Below the pieces are notes generated by a model. It did not search any database. It worked only from the letters and a program-made list of their open reading frames with translations, and was not told the DNA's origin. Position numbers and translations under genes: made by a program. From Symsagittifera roscoffensis (lineage: Eukaryota; Xenacoelomorpha; Acoela; Convolutidae), in NCBI RefSeq assembly GCF_963678635.1, contig NC_087067.1, positions 35,355,966 to 35,419,965 of the forward strand: a stretch of DNA of 64,000 nt, in the 5' to 3' direction. Below are positions 1-12,040 of the stretch, in pieces (position 1 is the first letter of the stretch; the number at the start of each line of letters is the position of its first letter).

Positions 1-472
1 GAATTTTTGCGTTCTGGTCGACGCCGATAAAAATCGGAATTAGGTTACTAAAAAATATATTTAATTTTACCGCTCAGAGAAATCTGAAAACTGACCAGAA
101 TGTCTCTTGACTATCTCTCAGGCTAATGTTTTATGGTTGTAAATGCGGTAGTTTTATAACTAGCACTACTGGTATACTAGCCTGAAATCAATTTATTATA
201 TTATTTGAGTAGATCCGATATAAGTTACCCGAAATACCAAAGAATAAATCGTTGATTATGACCAAAAATAATACTCTGAAATTATGAGTAACTATGTTAA
301 GAAATTTGGGGTCGTTGATGTTGTTATTTGAATTGCAAACAAGGCAGCTCTACCCCAACCAGCAACAAGATTTCTAATTTTAGTTTAACGAGTTGCTTTC
401 AATTGGATTATACATCTCCGATTCATATTGTTAAGAATGTCCCTAAAGATACAAAAGGAGAGGGAACCGAGC
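1..472. other. AT-rich sequence 5' of the Lifeguard gene
   Basis: No gene or repeat that I can support. It presumably holds the promoter and 5' UTR. Confidence 0.4.
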
Positions 473-3400
473 ATGGCGCAACTGGAACAGAGAGAAACAA
501 CAATTGGCTTTGTCGACCCGCAACAGTCATCTCCCCCAAACTACGATGACGCAACAAAAGGTCTGCTTAGTCTGTTGTTATTTTTCAAGGGTATTTTATG
601 GGTGCCCAAATTTTCGAAAAATGTAAGAAGAGGAAACCTTCCGATTGATCTCTGATGCTCTCTAGTGTCCACTAACCACTAAAACTGATTATAATAAACT
701 TACAAAAACAAATCTAAAACAAATGGGAGAACACCATTAGGCCAGGACGGCCCAATTTCAGGTGTCTTTTTATCAGACCCCAACGAGCTTAATTTGGAGC
801 TACAGAAAACGGGACAGAAAAAACGACACCTTACTCCAAAGTTTCAAGATCTGGTTGTAACGTAAAACAAAAATATGTTTTTTTGGCTCTTAAACAAAAT
901 TCGCAGACAAAAACTGCGCTTTTGAATTCAAGCAAAAGAGTATTCATATGGTGACGCAAGTTGTGCTGCAGCTCCAACTTTTGTAAACTAAATTCTGGCA
1001 TCCAAATTTAGCCCAGGAACGGTAAACTATTATTAAGGATCGTGTATAAATTATCTAGCGGGGCAAAGGAGAACAAGTGGAATTATGTATAGAATAAAGG
1101 GGTATTTATAAGTTAATGGTCTAAAATCGCAGATTTTTTTTACCAGAGTCCAATGAACACCATAAGAGAAAATTCAAACAATCATTTTTTCCATTTTAAA
1201 AAAACAGTTTCAGTCATAAATTTCGGCTCTACAATTTGAATGCATTTATGCTTCATTTTTGGTTACATTAAGCGTTTCAGTCAACTTCTGATGCAATTAC
1301 TTTTCCAGATGATGCAGCAGCTGAACCGCGTGGGGATTTGGAGGTAGACTACTACCCAAACAACTATGCAGACACACACTGCAAAATATCACAGTGCACT
1401 GATGCCGCACTCAGACAAGGATTTATTTGCAAAGCCAGTCACTCTTTCCTTCTTACGTCCAGCAGAACATATCAAATGACAAGTGACAAGCTTATAGCTA
1501 AGAGTTTCTATGGGGCAGGGAAATTTCAAAAAAATTAAAAAGTTTTGTCGACTTGTTTTGATGATTTGACCTCTCTCGGAACAACCTAGAGATCCTAATT
1601 TTAAAAAAGCTGCGCCACACGCGAAATATGAAAAAACAATCCAAAACAGCGTTTTAATGTATTTTTTTTGAAGGTTACGACTGGTAGTCACCCTTAAGCT
1701 GACAGTGACTCTCGTTATTTACTGAGCAAATTTTTTCATACACAATGAGTCTTATGTTAGAATCAATACTTAAATGAATAGCGTTGAAAAAACATTCACC
1801 TGTTATTATTTTTCATTAAGTTAACGAGATTTAAAAACGGCCATTTTCGTTTATTTGGGACAATTAACGCCCGAAAAAATTTCACGCTATTAACGCGTAA
1901 GCGAAGATTCAAATTAGCCTGGAAATTGTTGCAAATTGGCTGAATGAACCTTATTTGCCATAATTGATTGGCTACTAGGAGCAAAATCTATCACTTTGTA
2001 TTTTATATGGCGTGTGGCATTTTTTTTCACAAAAAGTCTCAAATTTAGAGAAAAAAAAATTCTTTTTTTTTTTCAAAACTTTTTTCTTGTTATTGCTGCT
2101 CCATAGACCTTAGGCAGTCAGAAAATTCAAGGTTTTGCCCCGATACGAACAGTTTTACTTTAGTTTTAGTTTCATTGTCCTTGCTAACTTGTTTTGGAAG
2201 ACATATCCTCATAAATAAAAAACAATTATTTGGGTTTGTTGCCATTTAAATATGGTTTCGATAATCAGAGGATAGAAAAATTTTCCACCACTAGTATTTT
2301 TGACCATTTTTTTGTGTATTCGTTACAGGTTTTTTCAACTCCTCGTTTTTTCTAAGTTAGAGAATTTGCAAAGTTAGAAAAACTTGATAACTATAGTTTC
2401 GATTTGGTAAGTTTGAGTTTAACGGGCGTTCTCTTATCACGTATTACTGATCAATATGTCTCATTTTGGGTTCCCAGGCTTTTCACACCGCGCTTTGTAA
2501 CCCCTTTTTCTTCACCCCATCTTATATAACCCCAGAATTAGATAAGGCCCTTACAATTTAAAATCTTTTTAATAACAACTGTTAGAATCAAAGTGAAACT
2601 TGCTTGAAAGGAATTCGGAACCCTAGAGTCGGTAAATATCCAAGCTTTAAAAGCAAAAAATTTTTGCCAAAAAAAAAGAAATAACATGCAAGCTGCTAAA
2701 TGCGGCTGAGGTTTTGCCCGGTTTTTTTGAGTTTCATATTTTGAGCAGTTCCAGTTCGTAAGGGTTTTGTTCTTACGTTTAAGATAATACTCGTGGCCTG
2801 ATACCACTAATGGTTGTTTGTATTTGTAAGAATAAATAAAATGGAAGGTCGCTTCAAACAAAGCTCATAGAATGATACAACGATAGTTCTAGTGTTAGGT
2901 AATTTGATTTTATTTAAAAAATTTTAACAGTCTCTTGTGGCCTTTAATTAGCACCATGTGGGTTATCGATGTTTTAAATGCGCGGCTTAGGGATTATTTC
3001 TTTCAGCTTATAGCAATTAATTAATTTTTGAGATGCTAGAGGTATCAAGTAATTAAGAATGGCTTCTCAGGCCTCAATTAGTAGGAATACTATTGTAGTT
3101 GTAACAGGACTTAACTTGCAATTAAATTATCGTTATTAAAAGAGGGTTAAATTGTTGCGGGGTTATCTTGTTTCCGGGCATAAACTAGTGGGTGTAAAAA
3201 TAAGGGGTTAAATATAATGGGGTTAAAGAGTTGGTAGCTTCAGTGTTTAACTAATGTCAATTTAATTGCTGTCTTAACTATACAGGGGCGTTTTTTTGGG
3301 GAATAGAGCTCTTGTTGTTGAACCCGATCATCACGCCGAGCAACTGTTCAATTTCATCAACATTTTTTGAACAATGTATCTTGATAAGGCTAAGTTTGCG

Positions 3401-6280
3401 CTTCGTGAATGAATTGCTATGCTAACCTCTTTAAGTGTAGTAATTCCTGCGATTCCATTTTTGATACTTTGAATTGATTTTAGGGTGCAGCAAGGTTCTA
3501 GAATTTATACTACTTTATTTGAGCATTTGATTTTATATTTTTATTGCAACATCTAGGCTAATTTTTGATATTATCATTGCTTCTCTTAGTCAACAGAATC
3601 AGAGTGTGTAGGTGTATGCGATCCTGAGCTTCCAACTGCTGGTGACTTTTGGAATAGTTGCTCTGTTTGCATTTGTGAGACCAGTGAGGGAATTCATCAA
3701 TGGCGATTCTGATTCGAGCTCCAATTGGCCTCTCATCATGCTGGGCGTCGCATTGTGAGACACGACTCACTTCTACATAACTATCATGTCTATTCTGAAA
3801 AAAACTCTAACAATAACTCGGTGCAATCATAAGTTCTGCTAATTGTTCTTATTAGCAATGCTAACAATTGTCGTGTACCTTCTTCCCCTTTCGTTTGCGA
3901 TGAGCTATCGTCTCATGCATAATACCAAATATGTTTATCAAATTTTCGAGGTTGATTGCAATTAAATTTCAAGCGTTAACAAAACCCGGGGCCCATCTTC
4001 ATACAAAAATTTCTTGAAAAGTAAACAAACACATTTTTTGAAAGAATATACATTCTTATTTAGCTATCTTTCATTAATTTCCATTTGCTTAGTGGGGTGT
4101 TCATTGTGGTATACATAGTGATCATCTGCAGCAAGACAGTCAGACGAAGGGTGCCCTACAACTACATATTCCTCACCATATTCGTACGCAGCACTTCATT
4201 CCTATATAGTCACAGCAACAAACCCATCATCACAAAAAATATCAATGGTCTTTTTAACAAGTCTAATCCAAGCTAATCTTTCAGTTCTATCCACCGGGAA
4301 CGGAGTTTATTGCTTATTTTGGTAATATCGGTTTTGAATTCTGATTGGCTGAAAACTTTTAGGGATTCGGGCTTTCTGGCATTAGGGTTTCCCCAGTCTC
4401 TGCGATGAAACAATTTGATATGTTTCAGTCCGTTGCTACTGGATATATGCTGGGCATTCTAGCCAGGTTTAAATGAACCAGCAGCTTATGATAAGCATTT
4501 ATATCATATCATCATTCTTCGTCAGATCAACTTTGGAAATGAAAAAAAAAAAACGTTTCTCAAGCTAAAAATTTTCTCAAATAAATAATTTTTTCAACAA
4601 AATTCAACTGAGGCCATATAAATTTTACTGCCATTGTTTTATTCACTCACCAGTAAGTTTCAACAAAACTCATTGGTCTTCGCGAGGTTGAACGATCACT
4701 CCAAAGTCCTTTCAAACACAATCTGAAATCCTAAACGTGTAGAGCCAAAAGTGGAGTCATAAAATTGATATCTATGCGTATTTTTGTATTTTTTGCTGGT
4801 TTAAAAAGAACTAATTCTATGTTACGTGTTTGTTGTGCAGCGTAATGAACCAAGTGGCGGTGGCCGAGTCCATGGCGTGTCTGGCTCTAATCTGCTTCTG
4901 CATGACCCTCTTTGGCTGCCAGACCAAGATAGCACTGGGGCCCATCTTCATCGTCCTTTTCACCCTCTCCGTGGCCGCACTCAGCCTGGCCATCATGTCC
5001 ATTTGGACATACAACAATGTGAGCACTATCTTTCACAGCTTTCCGAATTTTTGAAATATAAAGAAATCATTTTTTTAAGGTTCGTAAAACAAGGTTTAAC
5101 GCATCAAAAAGGTTTTAAGACCATTTATCTACGAGGGATAGGGCCAACAGACGAGCTGATACCAGATAATCTAAGCCAATTAACTTAGCATCAACTAAAT
5201 GGGTATTTCATTGTTTCTTAAAGATAATGGAGATCTTATAGATTTTTTTTTGAATCATCAAGTCGGATATTATCTCGCAACTTCTGTCTTAGGTTTTTTC
5301 AGGATCATGCCTCGATAAGCTGCATAGCTTTTTGCATGATCATTGGTGGGTTTGATTTGTACATGCGGTTTATTGTTTACCTGTCTGTATAATATTACTC
5401 TCCTAAATAAATAATCACGAGCTGTACATCTCATAACGGCGAACCGCTGTTGCGCACCTGTTTGGTTATTTTTCCTGGCTGGGCATTGTTGCCTAACCCT
5501 TAAGCAACCAGCACGGATCATGTTAGGCCTCGAACATCCGACTTTTCGATTGAGAGGCGGAGGCGTAACCACTTCACCACCGCTCCCCAAAATACTCATG
5601 ATACTCATGGTTTCGAAATACTCATTGTCTAGAGAATGTTCAAGCCGACCTATAACAAAAACCCGAAACTAAATATTATGATCTCTATTCTATCTATATT
5701 TATTTTTCTCGCTCGTCGAACCGTTCAATTAAACAGCTAGCTCAACTATGCTACACACCTTTGAAAAAACTACCTCTCACACTGTTCGATGATAGAGTCT
5801 TCGATTTTTTAAACTTTCATTTGTTTTTTTAAACTCATTGCAATTTTGTTGCTTATAAATAAAGCTTATTAGTTCAGTTGCATGTGACATGTTTCAGATG
5901 ATGCCCTCTGTCTATGCTGCACTCATAGTCGCACTTTTCTCACTGGTAAGTTTTCCTGGCACCGTTGTGAACAGATCTCAAACTGAGTGAGTTGATGATT
6001 CGAAAGACTTGGAACTTACGTTAGCCTGTTTCTGCTTCATAGAGAAGAGCAAAAATAATAATTAAAAAAGAGTGACCTGGTCGAGATTCAATCCCCTGAC
6101 TATGTGTATGTCGTTTCGTGTTGTCAGATTCTGCTGGTGGACACTTGGCTGATCATCAATTCAGGCCACCACGATGTCATGATGGAGGAGTATGTGTTCT
6201 GTGCACTCATGCTCTACGTCGACATCATCTACATTTTCCTCTACCTCCTCATGCTGCTAGGTGGATCCAGCAGGAACTAA
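473..6280 (+). CDS. Lifeguard / TMBIM (Bax inhibitor-1 family) membrane protein, 8 exons
   Basis: Predicted 287-aa multi-pass protein. Exons: 473-560, 1309-1433, 3612-3754, 4093-4183, 4429-4466, 4841-5018, 5898-5945, 6128-6280; all phases join. The N-terminal ~60 residues are soluble and carry a PPNY (PPxY) motif near residue 22. Seven hydrophobic segments follow (about 72-93, 110-133, 140-161, 166-187, 193-216, 222-246, 258-281). Family signatures are RQGFICK before TM1, the QLLVTFGIVALF segment, VPYNYIFL, and the C-terminal EEYVFCALMLYVDII block. D242 and D269 match the paired aspartates that act as a pH/calcium latch in bacterial YetJ-type members. Lifeguard proteins sit in Golgi/ER/plasma membranes and modulate calcium leak and apoptosis. 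The length is slightly short for the family (~310 aa). Exon 5 is a 38-nt microexon, and intron 2 appears to start with GC (gccagt). The paralogue (LFG1-4) cannot be assigned. Confidence 0.9.
1820..2152 (+). repeat. 5'-truncated HINE-like element in Lifeguard intron 2
   Basis: Contains gggacaattaacgc, ctattaacgcgtaagcg, ttatatggcgtgtgg, gctgctccatagacctta and the end ggcagtcag...gatacgaacagtttt. The 5' third is absent. Confidence 0.65.
4429..4466 (+). other. 38-nt microexon of the Lifeguard gene
   Basis: The exon lies between a tttcag acceptor and a gtttaa donor. It encodes SVATGYMLGILA plus two bases, and fills the stretch of TM3 that the family requires between VPYNYIFLTIF and VMNQVAVAES. 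It also repairs the phase mismatch between the flanking exons, which could not be joined directly. Confidence 0.85.
5104..5587 (-). mobile_element. tRNA-derived SINE-like copy, split, in a Lifeguard intron
   Basis: The head lies at the high-coordinate end (5587: ggtggtgaagtggttacgcc, then a ttcgaggcc B-box-like block and acatgatccgtgctggttgc). A tail block matching the 30335 copy (acgagctg..gataaatggtctta in reverse) lies at 5104-5165. Unrelated sequence separates the two parts, so this is either one copy with an insertion or two partial copies. Confidence 0.55.
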
Positions 6281-6320
6281 CTCTGCACACTCTAAACTGG
6301 AACAAATCAATTACCGAGTC

Positions 6321-6326
6321 AATAAA
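6321..6326 (+). promoter_or_regulatory. Poly(A) signal of the Lifeguard gene
   Basis: AATAAA lies 41 nt after the TAA stop, so the 3' UTR is likely very short. Confidence 0.5.
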
Positions 6327-6932
6327 CGCAGGAATTTTTTCATTGGAAGCAAATTTTTTCAAAGTGGAGTCAATCGTATCAGGAACTGCTTATGTGAAAT
6401 CTGCTCCCGACCGTCCGAAATCAGATATCCAGAAAATAAACGGAAAAAAATTGTATCTGAAATTTTGAAATGATCAAGGTGCTCTGTTCTAATATTCTAA
6501 TTCTCATTTGTTTATTTTTCAGTTTGTGATATAATGTGATATAATGGCTAAAATTTCATGAAATTAATTTCAATCGTTTGCCTTTCATAATTAAAAAAAA
6601 ATTCATTTCGTTGATAATTATGCTTGCTTATTTTTGAACCGTTAAGCAAAACAATTTGCTTTGACGTTTTACTTCATCAGGATAGTGTTTTCAGTCACAC
6701 AAAATATAAAAACTGCTCGCAAGCCAAACCATGCACGTGCTTTTTAAAGCACGCCAAAACACATAACACATAACGTACAATACACGCTCACTGTAGACTA
6801 AACTAAAACCATCCAAAAAACAAACAATTGTTGTCTCAACTTTCATTTGCCAGTACGTATTACCGCAGACAATTCCAAAAATCTTTTATTTTTTTTTGCG
6901 CGAATTTGAAAAGTAGTCCGAAAAACTGAAAA

Positions 6933-9649
6933 ATGACGGTGGACCAGACAGCTCGTCCCCTGCGCATCCCCCCTCACTACGGCACATATGCGGAGGAGAA
7001 GGGGGTATTTGAGTTGCTGAAGGGGATGCTGCAGAGTGTCATCATCAACAGACCCTCCGACCCCATCCAACACATGCTAGACTGGATAGAACAGGACACA
7101 CAGGACATACCCGCTATCATTGTGCAGGTCAGTGCGACTAGTCGTAAAGTGTCCCGCCGGCTCTTTTGCGTTTTCTCCACCGTCTATGTTTACTCCGGAT
7201 CGTTTTCCTTCCCTCGCCTATGAGTTTCCATGCCTATGACATTTTTCTAAATTGTTAAACTACCAAGCATAAAGTTTTTTTCATCTGGTCGGTTACTCAA
7301 TTCCAAACGCGTTAGGTTTTCATGCATAAACTTATCAGTCACTATATACACCAAGTTTACCTCGCTGTTTTACCGCTCTAGCTACTCTTTGAACTTTCAC
7401 TTGGTAATATGATATTTAATTATAACTCCAGTTTTTTTCAACAGTTTTTTACAAATCATTATGAGCATATAAACTATAAATAACCAGTTTTGTTGATATC
7501 TGAAAAATGGAGAAACGTAAAAACTATCAATTACCAGTTTTGTTCATATCTGACAAAAAAAACCTTTTTTACTGCTGATTTGGTGTTAAAACTCAGCCTC
7601 ATCAAAAGATTGATCTGTACTGTATGCCATTTTTGTTCCTTGCAATTTACCAAACTCAAACTTTTTTGCCTTCTCTTATTACAGGGCAGGTTTGGATCTG
7701 GGCGTCACTCGATTGGGAAGGAGTTGAGCCAGAAGCTAAGGTGTGCTCTGGTGCTGCCTGAAAACCTCCCGGAGGAAGACTCCACCGAAGACGGGGAGAA
7801 AGCAAGGGGCATTCTCAGTCAGGTACACAAAACAAGTGTCAAACAAATTTCATTCACTTCAGTTGAAAGATTTGTACTTTGAGCTTTGTTTTGGGAGGGG
7901 TATAGATTGACACTAAAAATGGCATATGCGTAGATTGACATTAAAAATGGCATATGCGTAGTGAGTGATTTATGAATAATTTTGCCGACCTTTTTGTTGA
8001 TCAGCCATTTCAAAGTTTTACAGCTCTGTCGAAACCCTGGAATAGTCAAAATTGCAAACTTTTCTGCCAATAATGTTTGTTATAAAACATTTTCAGAGCA
8101 TTTTACAAAAGTTTTGACCAAAGCTACTTCTCTTCTCTCAAAATTGGCGCAAAACGCATATTTTGAAAAGCTAAAGAAATTGTTAGCTAAAACTGGCTGT
8201 TTGAAATAATTGCAAAAGAAGCCTTTCGGAACGTTTGGCAACCAGAACTGATGAGGGGGGTGGGGAGGGGGGTCAAGCAATTGTTTTCTATGATATTTGG
8301 GCTACTTTACACTAATATTTTGCGCAGGGTAAAGCTGTGCCCGACGACCTGATGATCAAACTAGTGAAAAACCGCGTGAACAGTCCCGATGCAGTGCGAC
8401 GAGGATGGATTCTAGTCGGATTCCCCGAGACGGGAGTGCAAGCCCACATGCTGCAACAGGCGGCAGTCCTCGCAAAGCACTACATAAACTTGCAAATCCC
8501 AGACGAAGTAGTCATGGAGCGGGCCAAAGGTATGATCAACCAAAAGTCAAGATCTTTCTCCAGTCCCCTGAATACTGATGAATTGCCGAATTTCAAGAAA
8601 ATTTAGTCTTCCAAATCACCAAAATGATTAATTGTACTAAAAATTGTATGGTTGTGAGGTTTGTGGAGTTGATGAATGAAAGAAAAGGAGTCCCCTAGTA
8701 CCGATTGTGATTTGAGTAATATTTAGGTAAAAGAGTTGATCCCGAAACTGGGAATATCTACCACATTACATTCGACTACCCATCGGACGCCGACATCGAG
8801 AAACGGCTGATAGCTCCTCCAAATTGCGAAAAAGAAGATTATCTAGTCGATCAGCTTATCAAACATCACCGAAATTCAGTCACTTTGGAATCGGCATACG
8901 AGAACTTTTTCAGTCAAGTCAACGCCGACCAGCCGAAAGCAGATGTTCTGATGCAAGTTTTCAATATCATTTCGAAAAAGCAACGATCGGCAGCGCCACA
9001 TACTCCAAGAATAATTCTACTGGGCCCCAGAGGCGCTGGAAAGTCCGTTCAAAGCGCATTGATAGCCAAGAAATATCGAATTGTGAATGTCAAAGTCGAC
9101 GATTTGGTCAAAACTCATGTCGCTGGCGAGACTAATATCGGTTTAACCTTGAAACCGTACTACGAGAACAACAAAGAGATTCCGGACAATTTGGTGTTCA
9201 AACTTCTGGACGAAAGACTGGGTCAATTGGATTGCGTCGCAAATGGCTGGGTCTTAAATGGGTTCCCAAAGAACGCCTCGCAAGTCGAACGCATGGAGCG
9301 AATCGGTTTCAAAGCGAATCGGGTTCTGATGATGGACATACCGACTGACAGTATAATAGAAAGAGTTTGTCAGAGATCGATTGACCCTTTGACGGGCGAA
9401 ACTTATCACACTTTATACAAACCGGCGCCGACAGTCGAGATCAAACAGAGGCTAAAAGTGCACCCGAGAGATGAAGAATCGGTTGTTCAGATGGAGTTGA
9501 ACGAATTTCACGCGAATAAAGAAGATTTGATCGACTACTTTCAGACAAACGACAACCGACTTCAAATCGTGAATGCAGACCAAGATACGCACAGTGTGTT
9601 CGAAACGATCGAGTCGATGATTTGTAACCCCATTCCAGCAAAAATATGA
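6933..9649 (+). CDS. AK8: Adenylate kinase 8 (tandem NMP-kinase domains), 4 exons
   Basis: Predicted 485-aa protein, close to the ~479 aa of vertebrate AK8. Exons: 6933-7127, 7685-7822, 8328-8529, 8727-9649; phases join. The N-terminal region (RIPPHYGTYAEE...FELLKGML) matches the AK8 docking-like start. Two adenylate kinase modules follow. Module 1 has a P-loop at residues 66-74 that reads GRFGSGRHS, with arginine where the invariant lysine should be, and a lid RVDPETGNIYH. Module 2 has an intact P-loop GPRGAGKS at 278-285, GWVLNGFP, and a lid RSIDPLTGETYH. The family phosphorylates AMP and dCMP in the cytosol and is linked to cilia. The large last exon carries all of module 2. AATAAA overlaps the base after the stop (9650-9655), with a second at 9709-9714. 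The gene starts ~650 bp after the Lifeguard stop on the same strand. Confidence 0.94.
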
Positions 9650-9708
9650 AATAAAACACAATATTATGATCAATAGCAAAGCACCCCGTTATTACAACTT
9701 TGTTGAAA

Positions 9709-9714
9709 AATAAA
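9709..9714 (+). promoter_or_regulatory. Candidate poly(A) signal of AK8
   Basis: AATAAA 60 nt after the AK8 stop. An earlier AATAAA at 9650-9655 lies directly at the stop codon and is probably too close to be the main signal. Confidence 0.4.
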
Positions 9715-10307
9715 TAATTGCAGCTAGAATTTTCAACACAGTAAGAAAAAACAACAATCTCAACTATCTACCTAGCATAAACTGGAGACTAAAATTTCAC
9801 ATAAGCTGAAAACTCAGCGTCTGGGTTGACAAAGCTATTCGCAAAATTTTCGATTCACTTATCTAGAACACGCTCTATTTAGGATCTGAAAATCTAATTT
9901 TCAAATCTGGAATGGGTTATGAAATGTTAAAACATCGAATGTATTCTGTCTTTAAGAAAAAGGGATCTTTCAGACCTAACGTCAGATTTGATATGTTGTT
10001 TTTCATGACTTTTTCAGATCAGAAAAAAAGGACATTTTTCGGAATTACAATATGTTCAGATCTATATTTTTGTCGCCTTGCTTACTTCAGATCTGAAATT
10101 ATCCTCAAATCTGACACAATTTTAACTATTTTAAGCATTTTAGTTCTTCATAGTTTCTGTATGACACTAGCAGATACTTAGCGAAAACTCCCATCGTCAC
10201 ATCTCCTAAGAAACTGGTATGAAAAATGTCTCACCGGCAGTTTCTACCAATACTTTATTTTAACTCTTATGATGGGCAGGTTTCTCTTAAAAACAAAAAC
10301 CAAAAGC

Positions 10308-10704
10308 CAGGGGCGGATCTAGGGTTTTCTCGAGAGGGGGGAGCGGATTTTCAAAAAAGCGAATGAAAGTTTGAACGCCCTTTTTTTAGGTCGGCTAAAT
10401 TGATTTTCTGAGCTCTCCTAAATCACTATAAAGACCCGAACAGGCATTTTGAAAAAAAACAGACCAGCGTTTTGAGGCAGATTTTGGGAAAAATTTGACC
10501 AAAAAAATTGCTTTTTTGACGCAAGCTCCCCCTCAAAAGTATATTTTGGCGCCCAAGCCGCCGTTAGAAAATTTTTAGGACCAGTGTGCCAAAAATGGAT
10601 GTCTCAAAATAGTACAAAGGAGGACCCTTTGGATCAACAGGGGGTCGAATTCATGAGGAGGGGGGGGGGTCCGCCCCCCGCCTCCCCTCCTATATCCGTG
10701 GGTG
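10308..10704. mobile_element. hAT-like MITE, complete copy
   Basis: A 397-bp element beginning caggggcggatctaggg and ending with the imperfect inverse tatatccgtgggtg. It is flanked by near-identical 8-bp direct repeats, ccaaaagc (10300-10307) and ccagaagc (10705-10712). The CAG-G start and 8-bp target duplication fit the hAT superfamily. There is no transposase, so it would be non-autonomous. G/C-rich ends surround an AT-rich core. Confidence 0.75.
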
Positions 10705-11577
10705 CCAGAAGCCATTTTTAACTCTTGAGGTCAGTAGCTCTACCTGGGAAAGTAAGGAAGAAGAATACACCTAGCAATGTAACTTCAGCTGATACTGTTT
10801 GGTGCTTTCTGACAGCACTGGATAATGGATATCAAAAAAATAGTTAGCTCATGTGCAAGCAGCACAGAATGTACCGACCACTACTAAAATGGAAAAATTA
10901 GACCAGATTTTCCCCAACTTGAAACACTTTTTTTGAACTTTTGAAACGAACTTCTTTGATTTAATTAAATTATTTCGGGAAAAACAAAATTAAGCCACAT
11001 GTTCTCGTCACTTGTTATGTGGTCGAGGACAAAGACAAACAAATCAGTTTCAGATCTGATAAAAACCTTAATTTAGAATTAATATTCAGAACTGAGTTTT
11101 TGTCTCCTTGCTTATTTCAGATCTGAAATGAATTTTTACGCAAAAATGAGATGAAAAAACTTTTTCAGAATCTTGATAGCCCCAAAACGAAGGAAATTCA
11201 TCAATTCCATTAAAAAACAGTGAAGCAAACTATCCAGAGCTATGAATTGCCAAACTCATTTGGTAATTGAATCAAGGATGATGAGAAAGCTGACTAATTT
11301 AACTAGAAGTTTCAACTTTAGGCGTCCAACAAAACACACACTCTCCAATTTCAATGTTCAGCAAATCTACTGCTCTGTGAACTGACACCAAAAAGGTTCA
11401 ATGCAGGTATTTCACTCACCTAGAAAAGTTTGAAGCATATTTTTGTTCGCAATCGGTAAACTTTTATGATCCAGTAAAACACCTGTATGGGCCTGAAAGA
11501 CTAGTGCATACAATCAACCCTATTTTAATTAGGATAATAATGAAAATATCTCGAAAGCTGAATTTCCACGGGGCTTG

Positions 11578-12040
11578 AAACAAAAGCCAATGTCATTCCT
11601 GTATTCAAAAATGGAGATACAGCCGATCCAATCAAGTAACATCCAATTTCCATAAGACGCTCTTCTAAACACACCAAAATAATCAGATTCTATCATGATA
11701 AGCTTATTGTAGCAGCAGCAGCATTTTCAGAACTATTGAAAGCGTTTTGTTCATTTTCACATCCCATTCTCCAACATAAATTGGGAATCTTAATTTTAAA
11801 CCAATAGCAACTTATCTAGTAAATTCTTTTCCAAGAAACATGCAGCAGCAAACAATTGCAATTGGCGTGTTTAGATTGGCTCAAAATGGAGCAAGTTGTC
11901 CCTCAGAGTATTGTACTAGGACCTCTGCTGTTTAACTTTTAGTTTAATGATATGCCAGAAACAATAGAGAAGTCATGTAATCTTGTACAGTAAGCCGATG
12001 ATACAACACTCCTAAGTTTTTACTCAAATCCGATATCGGC
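11578..12040 (+). pseudogene. Decayed non-LTR reverse transcriptase fragment
   Basis: Degenerate but recognisable RT motifs appear in order on the plus strand: ANVIPVFKNGD..DPIK*HPIS at ~11586-11650, VPQSIVLGPLLFNF near 11897-11940, FNDMPETIE, then Q*ADDTTLLS near 11990-12015. The last is the palm ADD catalytic motif. Stops interrupt the frame repeatedly. The family (CR1/Jockey-like wording) is an inference from motif style. No endonuclease or 3' tail was found. Confidence 0.7.

Noticed and set aside
4826-5188. Longer frame overlapping Lifeguard exon 6
   Set aside because: Out of frame with the family-matching reading; a shadow.
5270-5608. 112-codon minus-strand frame
   Set aside because: Lies across the SINE-like tRNA head; not a protein.
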